Shown here piece after piece: positions 9,167 through 17,519 of a DNA stretch of 17,519 bases. Both the position numbers and the translations under genes were made by a program. The number at the start of each line of letters is the position of its first letter. Position 1 is the first letter of the stretch. The notes beneath the pieces are model-generated. The model had not been told where the DNA came from and did no database searches. It saw only the letters and a list, made by a program, of their open reading frames with translations. This DNA comes from Fragilaria crotonensis (taxonomy: Eukaryota > Bacillariophyta > Fragilariophyceae > Fragilariales > Fragilariaceae), in the NCBI GenBank assembly GCA_022925895.1, contig JAKSYS010000854.1, positions 1-17,519 of the forward strand. Reading direction: 5' to 3'.

Positions 9167-12100
9167 ATGATTTCGAATCAAGGATTGCCCTTGGACATTT
9201 TTAGTACAAATGATCACCTTGAGAATTTGTACCAGTATTTGGAGGCTGACGAATTTAGGGAGCATACATGTAAAGTGCGAAATGGGACCAGTCCCACGCC
9301 TCAAAAAAGCCACGATGTATACGCAAACATCCACAAAACCCCATTGACAGCAATGCGCCTTTCCGTATTTTCAAAATTGACGACTGACCTCAACTGGTTG
9401 GAGGTTATTCACAAACAGCCAGAAAACAAGCAATTCCGGTGGGGCTACGATGTTATTTTTTAAACCCAAGCTCTGTACCGGACAAACCTAATCAATCGAG
9501 CGAGAAAAAACTGCCACCGTCAAAGCAGCACGAGTTTACAAGAATGGGCGCATCGCATGTTATTCAATTTCTACAGTACGACATTTTCACTAAACGAGGA
9601 ACAACAGGTCATCGTATCCGACGGATTGAAAGTCGATCAGACAATTGCTTTGATTGCTTTCAGGCAAAAGGCAAAATCACTGTTGCCTAATTCTTTTGTG
9701 CGTAACAAAATACAATTGTTGTGGCAGCAACGACTTTCCGTGTTTGTTATGATGAGAAACCAGGGACAGCATTCGTTCGATGGTTAGGTGTCCGTGACAT
9801 GGGACCCTTCCCCGCACACCTATTCTCATCGTGGCGTCGAAAAGGAATTGGTTCTTTCCTGATGAAGTTAATTATCAAAAGGTGCGCTTTTGATAATCGG
9901 AGAGCAACGCTGGATACGGAACTGCGTACTGTGCAAACGCAAACAGCAACAAAAAACAGTGAAATTACGATTGACATTTTCATGCAGGTAAATGCAATTG
10001 ATTCCATCTCATTTGCATTTATCAAATCGATTGGTTTCCTTGATATCAACGAAGTGGGACTGCGCAACAACTTGGTCCACTCTCCACCCAAAATTTTTTT
10101 CAAGGTATCTCTAACTTGGAAAAGAATGGTTACCGTACCTGTGCCACCTTCGACAATGTCCTGTATCGTCTCGTCTCCAAGGGAACACAAACACACCAGC
10201 GACAGAAGACGGTGATGCTCTGAAGCTGCAAGGAAGTGCAAACTGAACATGCAGATTCCATTGACGTCGAGACTCCTATAACATTTGAAGTTTCAACATC
10301 AAAAGGAACTGAAGCTCCACCTGCTGATGTTATTGATGTTGATGCCCCTGATGCCATTGTGACGACAGTGAAAGGTTCTACATCAGTTATTGATGTTGAT
10401 GCCCCTGATGCCATTCTGACGCCAGTGAAAGGTTCAACATCAGTTATTGATGTTGATGCTGCTGTTTGTATTGATGGTGATGCCACTGCTCTGCCTGTCA
10501 TGTGGTGCCGTTACCCGCCGACAGCACAGCAGCAAAGAGATGTAACCACGAGGTTACTGTACAATGATTTTGTTGCGGCGACATCCGGGCTTAGTCACAT
10601 CCGTGTCTTGCTACCACACCCCCTCCAGGATCCTTTATGCCCACCTGACGCATTTTGTGTCGGTGGCGAGATGTCCATTCGGCGCATCCAGCGCGAGAAG
10701 AATGGAACTGGTTACATCAGCCTCGGTGAATTGGACATGATGCTTGCTGTCATCATGGCTGATGGACGATACAATGATCATGTTACCATCATTCCATGCA
10801 GTTATACAAAGAATGTGTCATTGGCTTCTGAAGCGTACTCGGATTATGTGAATGCAAGATTGCAATTACAATTTTGAAGACACAACGTGCTACCCTTCGC
10901 ACATCAAAAGGAAATGTGAATGACTTCACTTTTCTATAAATGAGGATCACCCCAAGTGGGAAGAATATTGTAACGTGAAGGAACGACTTAAGGAACACGA
11001 TGCACTCACTCAGAAACTATGTTCAGAGCTTGAAATATCGTTGAAGCTTCACGAAAAGGAAGAATTGCATTACAAGACTATGAATTTTGTGGTCGAAAAA
11101 GTACTTCGGTCAAACCCATGCATACTCACCAAGAAATTGATCGTATTTCCTTCTGCGCAGAAATCACTGGACACCTTCATCTTCAATGCGAGTTGTATTG
11201 ATACGTTTGGCCCGGAAACCCCTGTTGAATCTCGAAACTTAGTTCCGACATTTTTGCGTTATTGTCCTTATGAACCAAGCGGATCTGGGGATATGCCAAT
11301 GAAACATGGCATTTTGTTTCTGTTGAATCTCGCCTATTCATTCTCGCAACATTGCAAACTGCCCTCATTTAAAGATGTTCCAATGAAAATGCTCGAAGTT
11401 TTCATTCGTCTTCAAAACATTATTTGAGGGTACTCGGTACTTCCCGGCCATGAGGATTACTGGGCGGCGCTGGTTACCAAAGCAGATAGATACACACAAT
11501 TGTGCGTTCGGTGTTCTTGCTGCAGTTGCCACAATTCTCCGTGACGTTGTTGGGAAAAATAATGAGCATGATGAAAGGTACTGCAAAACCTTTGCTCGTT
11601 ACAATATATTTATTGAGGAGATTGAGGGTGTGGCAGCAGACGATAAGCCTGAGTTTTTCATCGATTTTCCAAGAACATTACACAACAATAAATTGACCGG
11701 TAATTCAGGAAAAGATTGTTACCTGGCAAATCTGCGGAGGAATTCTTTGTACTTTTTGATCGACTTGCAGAATTGTATTGGATTACTATACCAAGAAGGT
11801 TTCAGTTCGTCCCACTGAAGAGATGCACAGCAATCAAACTGGCTACGAAAAACAAAAGCCTTGCTCAGATGGCCTCACAATGATTTTCAGCATCACGAAG
11901 AAGGGGAAAAGGACAGGGCAGCTTCAACCCTTTTAGAACTGCTAGGGACACATAGTGAAGAAACAAATGAGGACCCATCAACTGATTCGTCGGATTCGGA
12001 GGATGAAGAATCGTCGAACAAAGAATATGTGGACCAAAAAGGAATTGAGAAAATGAAGTTCCTGAAGTTGGAAATGGATCCGAAATGGATTTCCTCATTG

Positions 12101-14119
12101 ACCTTGAAGTGAAGCTTGCGGATGAAAAAGAAAGTACAGAAACCAAGGACAACGGTCCACAACAAGGTGAAACTGTTGTGGATCAAATAGAACATTCTCA
12201 ATTTCCGACAAACACCGATGATCCCGTGCAGGAAGACGGGCAAATGGAGCTATATCAATTTCCAACAGATGCCGAGCTATCTCACTTTGCTCCCGACACA
12301 GCCAGTGTGCACGATCAAGAACACAGGCAAATGGAGCTATCTCAATTTCCGAAGGACGCAGATGATCCCATGCACGAAGACGGGCAAATGGAGCTAACTA
12401 AACTTCCTACCGAATCAGACAGTGTGCACGAGCAAGAAAAAAGCTATCGTAAAAAAAGCAAGAAGAGAAAGTTGAGTGGACGTGAGTTGACAAATTCCAT
12501 TCAACAAAATGCACATGAATCGTTCCAGCAAACGAAGCTGAAACGAGAAGATCTTCCTTGGTTAGAAATACCAACAGATGATATGCTGGAATTCAATACG
12601 TGGGAAGCAAACTGGAAAGATGTCGGACGTGGTGATCCTAATCATTTTTCGGAATTCAAGAAGTACTCGAAATGGAACCGAAAAGTCAAGCAAACTTATT
12701 GGAACAAGAGTCGCCTCCGTTTGCTCAGGAATTGCTTGTTGCATATTACGAAAAGTGGGAAAATGCAATGAAGTTAGACCAATTGACACAAATGCAATGG
12801 ATGTGTACGTTGAAAAGCGGTTCCTTGAATGGAACTGGAGTTCGAATGAGCAACACCAAATGGACCTGCAGTGGTATCGCCAGATCATGACCTCGAGTGT
12901 GGAAGAAGCGAAATCTACAAGTCAGAAGGAAATCATCAAGTTGTACTACACAGAACTGCTCAAGGCAATGAAGAAAGAAAGACGACATTTCCGTAGACAA
13001 TTCGAAAATGATTACCTTTTGACGAGGCTATGTTAGTAACTGGCGTTAAGTATGTGCGTTCCGAAAACAAATTCGTGGCGCGTGTGCAGTACACGGACGA
13101 CGAGGGTGATAACGTGGAAAAACATATCCCAGTCACAGAAGAGTGGTTCAGGAAGGAAGCAGGATTTGCTAACGATGTCATCAACCATGTGCTAAACCTC
13201 GAGTCCGATGGGAGGTATTTTCCGATTCCAGCTGATATGGAAGTGTTTCTGGAGAACAAGAAAATCACGCGAGTAAAATTTGTTCCAGAACAGACTCGAA
13301 ACATTCTTGATTATGACAAAGTCATAGAGATGAGAGAGACACAGAAAGAGGACCTACCCGTCAAACGCTCCCCACAGAAACAAAAACCGAAAAAGAAAGA
13401 AGTTCCACGAAAAAGATATAACTGTTCCTCCTCATTGGAGCGTGGTAAACGCCGACGGAAAACGAGTCAAGAAAGACTTGGATTTTCTTGATAATGTACT
13501 TCCAACAAAATTTCTGAACGAACTTAAAGAGACTCGAACAGGATTCGTTGACATACCTGTTGGAGATTGGAAGAAGTCATCACTGGACCAACATCCTGAT
13601 TTGACGGTAACAGGCGCTCCAAAAGTGCATTTTGTCCAAAACGAGGGGGAAGATCTATGCGTATCAAATTCCTTTGCTAGTGCATTATTCGAGCTGGGAT
13701 TTGTCAATGAAGCTACGAAGATCGCTGAGTATGGAAAAGAAAAGTTGGCCCATGGAACAGTTAATGCATTGAAGAAGGTTATGACCTACGCCTCGGAGGT
13801 ACTTCCAAAGTGGTTACAGCCAGCCTGGAAGCCACGACATTTCGATTGGAAAAATGAATTGAACGAGACTGTGGTATTCGTGGGTGTGCTTCTTGCTTCT
13901 GATGGCAACAGTAATCATGCGGTTACCATTCATGGAGGATTCATTTACGATGCTAACGAAATTGTTGCAATTCCATTATGTCAAAAAGCTCTGGACTATT
14001 GCACTTGTACGGAAACAGAAAAGAGCACTTTCATTGATTTTCGAAGAGGATTTATGTTCCGATACGTGGGAGGAAAGAAGAATCGAATTCAGGCTATGAC
14101 GCCCGTCCAAGAGGGCTAA
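9167..14119 (+). CDS. Giant multidomain protein: GNAT, SIM-like repeats, Ulp1-like and papain-like cysteine protease regions
   Basis: A nearly continuous coding stretch of about 1,650 residues on the plus strand, pieced together across a dozen or so frame changes. The first ATG with a long reading is 9167. In order: an unknown N-terminal part (9167-9700); a GNAT-like acetyltransferase domain (9721-10060); a linker with three tandem VIDVD motifs (10329-10460); a Ulp1-like cysteine protease region (about 10500-11600); an acidic Ser/Asp segment (SDSEDEESS, about 11985); degenerate QMEL repeats (12160-12430); a nuclear-localisation-like patch (KKSKKRK, about 12455); charged helical sequence; a second basic patch (PQKQKPKKKE, about 13375); and a papain-like C-terminal domain (13442-14119). 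It may be two genes split near 11820, where a TGA occurs, but readable sequence continues across in a neighbouring frame. It converges on the transposase gene with 35 nt between stops. Domains are by motif recognition; the joint role is inference. Confidence 0.55.
9721..10060 (+). other. GNAT acetyltransferase-like domain
   Basis: Within one uninterrupted reading (9721-10215) the order of GNAT landmarks is clear. Strand 4 is AFVRWLGVRD; the acetyl-CoA pyrophosphate-binding loop is RRKGIG (9835-9852, the R/Q-x-x-G-x-G/A signature) leading into helix SFLMKLIIKRC; an insertion follows; then comes the late strand/helix IFMQVNAIDSISFAFIKSIGF (9979-10038), the usual 'L-x-V-x..N..A..lYeklGF' element. 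Substrate cannot be told: histone, other protein, polyamine or small molecule are all possible. The insertion between loop and late strand is long for the family. Confidence 0.7.
10329..10464 (+). repeat. 57-nt tandem repeat encoding VIDVDAPDAI units
   Basis: Units begin at 10329, 10386 and 10443, exactly 57 nt apart; the third is partial. Each encodes VIDVDAPDAI followed by T.VKGSTS. VIDV followed by acidic residues fits the SUMO-interacting motif consensus (three or four aliphatic positions with a neighbouring Asp, as in VIDL of PIAS proteins). Confidence 0.85.
11080..11818 (+). other. Ulp1-like (C48-type) cysteine protease region
   Basis: The reading LPKQIDTHNCAFG (11473-11512) has Gln six residues before Cys (codon 11501-11503), the same Q-x5-C spacing as the oxyanion Gln and nucleophile Cys of Ulp1/SENP proteases. 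About 112 residues upstream, after KKLIVFPSAQ, the in-frame sequence lacks the expected His, but the next frame reads AATCACTGG (Asn-His-Trp, 11162-11170) before returning to FIFNASCI. This suggests two compensating one-base errors or mutations. The Asp that normally follows is not evident; Asn lies in a comparable place (FLLNLAYS, about 11325). Frame changes near 11430 and 11820 flank the block. Ulp1-like proteases are known passengers of several DNA transposon groups, including Zisupton. Confidence 0.55.
12160..12430 (+). repeat. Degenerate QMEL..FP acidic repeats
   Basis: The protein repeats IEHSQFPTNTDD, QMELYQFPTDAE, QMELSQFPKDADD and QMELTKLPTESD. At DNA level GACGGGCAAATGGAGCTA occurs at about 12236 and 12381 with a related copy near 12327. 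Probably a disordered acidic interaction segment, directly followed by a basic KKSKKRK patch. Confidence 0.7.
13442..14119 (+). other. Papain-like cysteine peptidase-type C-terminal domain
   Basis: One open reading from about 13430 to the stop at 14119. EDLCVSNSFASALFELGF places Cys (13658-13660) at the start of a helix, and about 85 residues later NHAVTIHGGFIYDANE supplies His (13916-13918) on a strand followed by Asp in YDAN (13949-13951). This C..H..D order, with the His preceded by N and followed by a hydrophobic strand and 'iyDan', is that of papain-fold thiol peptidases (OTU, C39, transglutaminase-like). Which branch cannot be told. It differs in order from the Ulp1-like region upstream (H..D..Q..C), so the protein seems to hold two different thiol-peptidase-like folds. 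No similarity to a named family was recognised. Confidence 0.5.
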
Positions 14120-14154
14120 GTGAACATAAAAAGCTGCGGTTTCTGTTTAAGTGC
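14120..14154. other. 35-nt convergent intergenic gap
   Basis: Only 35 nt separate the TAA of the long plus-strand gene (14117-14119) from the TAG of the transposase (14155-14157). No hairpin terminator is visible; the 3' ends of the transcripts must overlap or end within each other's coding sequence. Confidence 0.7.
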
Positions 14155-17031
14155 CTAATACTTAGTGTTTGTAAATTCTCCTGGCCACTTCTCGTATGCT
14201 AATGTCTCCATCACAATAGATTGGTCTTCCTTTATGGTGATAACAAAACACGGATTGAAAATGGCGGCTGGTGATATAATCACATATTCAGGCGACCACC
14301 ACCATTCCGTCAGCAACACAGACTTAACACCAGTTCGGTTGAGTGTGCATTGAACAACAAGTCGGTATTTGTCGTCATCGTTTGGAACAACAGCATCCTT
14401 ATTGAATACGACAGCCACAAGTTTGCATGGGAAGTAATCAACACCAGCTTCTTGATTGCCATCTGCTTTGGTTTCAAATTTGACTAACATCCAATCATAG
14501 ATTGCATTTCCAGATTGGAAAGCAGGATGACATCGAAAGGTGAATGCATCACGTTTGTACTGTGTGCAAATATGAACTCGGGACCAAACTTTTCGCATAA
14601 GAAAATCAGCAAAGGGGTTGGCAAAGTCAAGTGCTCAACTTTAGTGGTACTTGACCAGCACTGTCGATAAGTAACATTACCAGGCTCAGTGGTCGATGGC
14701 TCGAGGTGGATCGTGCAAGTGGTAGCTAGGTCCGTACTTTGTGAAATGCTCGAAATTGGGCTTTGCGCAGTTTTCTTATTGTCTTGCGTAGTGTTTGAAT
14801 TTGTGCTTGGTGGGGTGATGTTTTCGTGTGACAACAGCGACGGAGTGTCAAAGATTCTCTCATAAACTGTTTCAATAATACCTGAAGCAGCCAAACGTTG
14901 TGCAGCTTGGAGCTCGTAATCAATTCCCTGATGACGTTTCTGGGCACGCCTTCCTGGTTGCTTTGCGGCGGCAATCAAAAGAGATTCAGGACGTTGTGCA
15001 CAATAATTGGTGGGTGCACAAACCTTGACATATCATCAACAATATGTAACTCGTGGAATTTCGGAAAATTCCAGCGGTTGGATTTTGTTGTGGGTAGGTA
15101 GTTGCTGCACATTTCCATCAGTACTTTGATAGAAAATTGTGCTGATTCTTTGGCAGTTTCAGCGTCTTCTAAATTCCAAAACGTGTCTCGGTTGAGCCAT
15201 GCATCAAAACATAGCATGGCCTCGAGTAATTCCACTACATCAGTCAGAGATGTATCTGTACGTTGTTTCAGCGCAGATTCCAAAATTTGCCACCCTTCAT
15301 GGTATTGCGCCAAGATTACAAACAAAAAAACCAAACCGAGTCGCTCTGAAGCACTAATCTTGGTCAGATTTGTAATGCCATTTGTGAAGTCAGTAGCAGG
15401 GTATTCACCTCGCCAAGTTTGACGGTGAGATTTGTGAAACTTTAATGCAAGATCGTCAAGCAATGCCTTTTTGCTTGCCGGAACATTATCAAAACAAGAA
15501 AGGTTACCATTTCAATCATACCCTTACGATACGCGTGCATGGTTTCCACAGGAGTTGCGCCGAATATTCCACGTACAGGATCAGCCAGTGGCATGTGATT
15601 GAATGCATTATCCAACTTGTGCTGAGACCAACGTGACCGGAGTTCTTTGTCTTCACTTTGAGCGATAAAATCCATATTGCGAGAAAGCAGAAAGGTACAA
15701 TTAACCTCTGGATTGTCAAGGTCGTCGTAACTGACATCACAGGAGCGACAATGCCTTTTAATTAAAGGGTGTGTGGTCCATATCGACCACACAACATATC
15801 GCCTTCTTGCATGTCTTGGATGACAAACAAAATGCACGTAACAATATCCACCGTAATGCTTCCATTAGGTCCAATAGGAAGAGTTATATTTCGAAGACGA
15901 TTGTTGGCAGAACGGAATGTATTTAAGACAACACGAAGCTCGGCGTGATAGTTGCCAATGTTGACACCTTGTTTTTTGGTTTGGTTTTGCGCTGAGGATT
16001 TTTTTGATTTTGGAAGAAATCCATGATACCCCCAAGCTTTGAATGTTCGACGAAATGATTCGGTAAAAATTGCGGGCGTAAACATGTAAGGTTTTAAAGA
16101 AAACCTATCATTTCCTGTCACGGAAGTGCGATCAATCCATTGAATAATAGGAACAAACAGCTGACGAGAAGGGTCGCTGATGAAGCGCTGATAAGCAGTA
16201 CGGTATACACTACCAGACAATGCTTCACCAAGAACATTGCCAGGACTTTCATAACGCAAAGGGCATTAAAGTTGATAGCAAGATTTTCTGGCTTCATGAC
16301 ACTGGGGTTTTGGAGCAGGCGTAGAAGTTGAGGAACAAAATCAAAAACAATCACGTTGCTTGAGGAACCGTCAACACGCCGCACGGGTTGAATAGAGGGG
16401 CGAAGAAGGGGAGCATTAGGTACAGACTTGAATAAAATATCAACATTTGCATTCCGTGTAACACCGCCAGGTGGTTGAAAACTGTATCCATCATCTTTGC
16501 GGATAAAGCCCATTCAATAATCAAACGAAATGCGTAATCAGGAGCATTTATGTCGTCCAGTAATTTCAACAATGCGACGGTCCACTTTTGTTGAGTAGTG
16601 TACATAAATCCACTACTGGACAAAACAGCACCTTCTTGCGGTGGCCGGAAAGCAAAGGTAGGCACGTCAAGACAATTGCTTTCGTTGTCGAAAATGGCGT
16701 CTTCGTCATCGCATGGCAAACTGTGTGCATCGGTAACTGCAAATCCCAAATCCTCTTCATCGTCAGGAAGAGGCGGTATGTTGTTTACCATGTCGCGGCG
16801 TAACACAGAGGGCTTTTTGGTGTTTGTTACAACAGTAGAGGAGGTGGCATTTTCGCGAGTAATGGAACGTAAATTCAAATGACCGTGAACATATTGTTCG
16901 CATGACGCTGATCTGCCAATATGTTGAGTAAATGCCGACATGCTGGTGTACGCCTTTCCATCCTGAGGACAAAATGGATTCTCGCAATAAATTGGAGCAC
17001 ATCCTTGTTGCTTCCGGCGTCGTTTCGACAT
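14155..17031 (-). CDS. Copy C: full-length KDP/Plavaka-type DDE transposase (six one-base frame breaks)
   Basis: Predicted cut-and-paste transposase of about 960 residues, read on the minus strand from the ATG at 17031 (MSKRRRKQQG) to TAG at 14155. Domains: C-x4-C..H..C zinc finger (about 16900-16990); acidic linker; NAPDY..IIEWAL helix (about 16510-16540); first catalytic Asp in PIIQWIDRT (16131-16133); SFRRTFKAWGYHGFLP; second Asp in FVIQDMQEGD (15813-15815) with CGRYG..RHCRSCD and DDLDNPEVNCTF; GIFGATPVETMHAYRKGM (about 15530-15580); KFHELHIVDDMSRF, then the catalytic Glu in RPES (14985-14987), KQPGRRAQKRH; a Ser/Thr-rich spacer; and FRCHPAF..YDWMLV near 14500. All six frame breaks (16496-16498, 16261-16263, 15767-15769, 15491-15494, 15019, 14628) are cured by one added base in a run, restoring an exact multiple of three, so a functional gene with consensus errors is likely. 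No substitution-type stop was seen. Confidence 0.78.
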
Positions 17032-17471
17032 GTTACATTCATAAAAATAGAGACGGCGGTGATGCCTGTAGGACAAGGAAGACATTTGGTACTACATGTT
17101 ACACGTATCATATCATACATCGTACTGATCACTAAACATAATACCAGCACGCTATACGTCAGACGAAACAGTGTATACTTACTGAGGATCATAATTCGGA
17201 GACGAAACAAATGCTTTGATTGGTGAAACAGTGCGTAAAACGCAAAAGTAAAAACGAACTTGCTGCAGTTTCGTAATTACAAAGGGTTTAGACCCTGATC
17301 TTTTGAAAAGGGAACGGGTACTGTTCTCGTAAAATGCTAAAGCGGGATATTTTCAGTTCCTGAGGAGCGTAGGGAAAACATACGTGATGCACGCATGTCG
17401 GAGGATTTTTCAAAAATACGAACATTCGTACGGAATTACGAAGTAATGAGTTATTATAAACATCATGACAT
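17032..17471. promoter_or_regulatory. Right subterminal region and transposase 5' flank
   Basis: 440 nt upstream of the transposase start, without a supportable gene. It holds the subterminal inverted block at 17407-17424, a short palindromic stretch (CGAACATTCG, 17419-17428) and GGGTTTAGACCC (17284-17295), a near-perfect inverted repeat. The transposase promoter should lie here by position; no TATA box was assigned. Confidence 0.45.
17407..17424 (-). repeat. Right subterminal inverted block
   Basis: Minus-strand TGTTCGTATTTTTGAAAA, one mismatch to plus 3905-3922. Confidence 0.55.
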
Positions 17472-17492
17472 CGGATCTGCACTCTTAGATGG
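17472..17492 (-). repeat. Right terminal inverted repeat
   Basis: Minus strand from 17490 reads ATCTAAGAGTGCAGATCCG, two mismatches from plus 3781-3799. Only 27 nt of flank follow, too little to define the target-site duplication. Confidence 0.6.
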
Positions 17493-17519
17493 ATACCAAG
17501 AAAGTTGCGAATACAAAAA

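Larger units (their letters stand above)
3779..17492. mobile_element. Candidate ~13.7-kb multigene DNA transposon bounded by inverted repeats
   Basis: The plus strand at 3781-3799 and the minus strand at 17490-17472 share ATCTAAGRGTGCARATCCG (two mismatches). A second inverted match, TGTTCGTATTTYTGAAAA (one mismatch), lies at 3905-3922 and 17407-17424, and a weaker shared ten-mer ATTTGTTTCG lies 274-280 nt inside both ends. The repeats face each other and enclose five compact genes including a full-length KDP-type transposase whose start codon lies about 460 nt from the right end. No clear target-site duplication was found in the flanks, and only 27 nt of right flank is available. That it is a single mobile unit is inference from the repeats plus gene packing; the exact ends may be a few bases further out. 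Confidence 0.6.

Noticed and set aside
9747-10250. Minus-strand open reading of 167 residues over the GNAT region
   Set aside because: The plus strand shows ordered GNAT motifs; the minus reading has no recognisable features.
9721-14119. A Maverick/Polinton or viral origin for the protease-rich region
   Set aside because: No DNA polymerase B, integrase, packaging ATPase or capsid features are present in the window, and the neighbour is a KDP-type transposase.
17284-17295. GGGTTTAGACCC palindrome resembling a telomere-like repeat
   Set aside because: Occurs once, not in tandem; treated as a small inverted repeat only.
1-17519. Programmed frameshifting or split genes as an explanation for the many frame changes
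   Set aside because: Six or more changes per gene, mostly at simple runs without slippery heptamers, fit consensus errors or decay much better.

Overview
The window looks like nuclear DNA of a eukaryotic alga, most probably a diatom or another stramenopile (moderate confidence). The reasons are spliceosomal GT..AG introns of about 50-75 nt, no bacterial-style operons or Shine-Dalgarno sites, DUF6818/Myb-like proteins, and Plavaka/KDZ-type (KDP) DDE transposases with an N-terminal zinc finger. No rRNA, tRNA or CRISPR was found, and nothing looks like an ordinary housekeeping gene. Almost every gene is cut by one-base indels, so each entry describes a reading pieced together across frames.

Left flank (1 to about 3,780): two remnants of KDP-type transposase genes on the minus strand. 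Copy A (1-2012) runs off the window edge just before its expected catalytic Glu. Copy B (2501-3672) keeps only the zinc finger and the first catalytic Asp block. Both have many frameshifts.

Central and right part (about 3,779-17,492): bounded by imperfect inverted repeats (ATCTAAGRGTGCARATCCG at both ends, plus a second subterminal inverted block). I read this as one candidate DNA transposon of about 13.7 kb with five tightly packed genes in alternating orientation. They are (i) an intron-containing unknown gene ending in an acidic tail (5824-4346, minus); (ii) a small unknown gene (6159-6586, plus), divergent from it; (iii) a protein with two DUF6818-like domains, an acidic tract and a coiled coil (8352-6713, minus); (iv) a very long gene (9167-14119, plus) with a GNAT acetyltransferase-like domain, tandem SUMO-interaction-like motifs, a Ulp1-like cysteine protease region, charged repeats, nuclear-localisation-like basic patches and a papain-like C-terminal domain; and (v) a full-length KDP-type transposase (17031-14155, minus) converging on gene iv with only 35 nt between stop codons.

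Inference: the transposase would mobilise the element. The GNAT/SUMO-protease-like protein and the DUF6818 protein could act on host chromatin or SUMO pathways, or on control of the element itself. This gene combination is the best candidate here for an undescribed system. The main caution is sequence quality. In the inner transposase all six frame breaks are cured by adding one base to a run already present, which points to consensus homopolymer errors rather than old decay. The flanking copies are broken about two to three times as densely.
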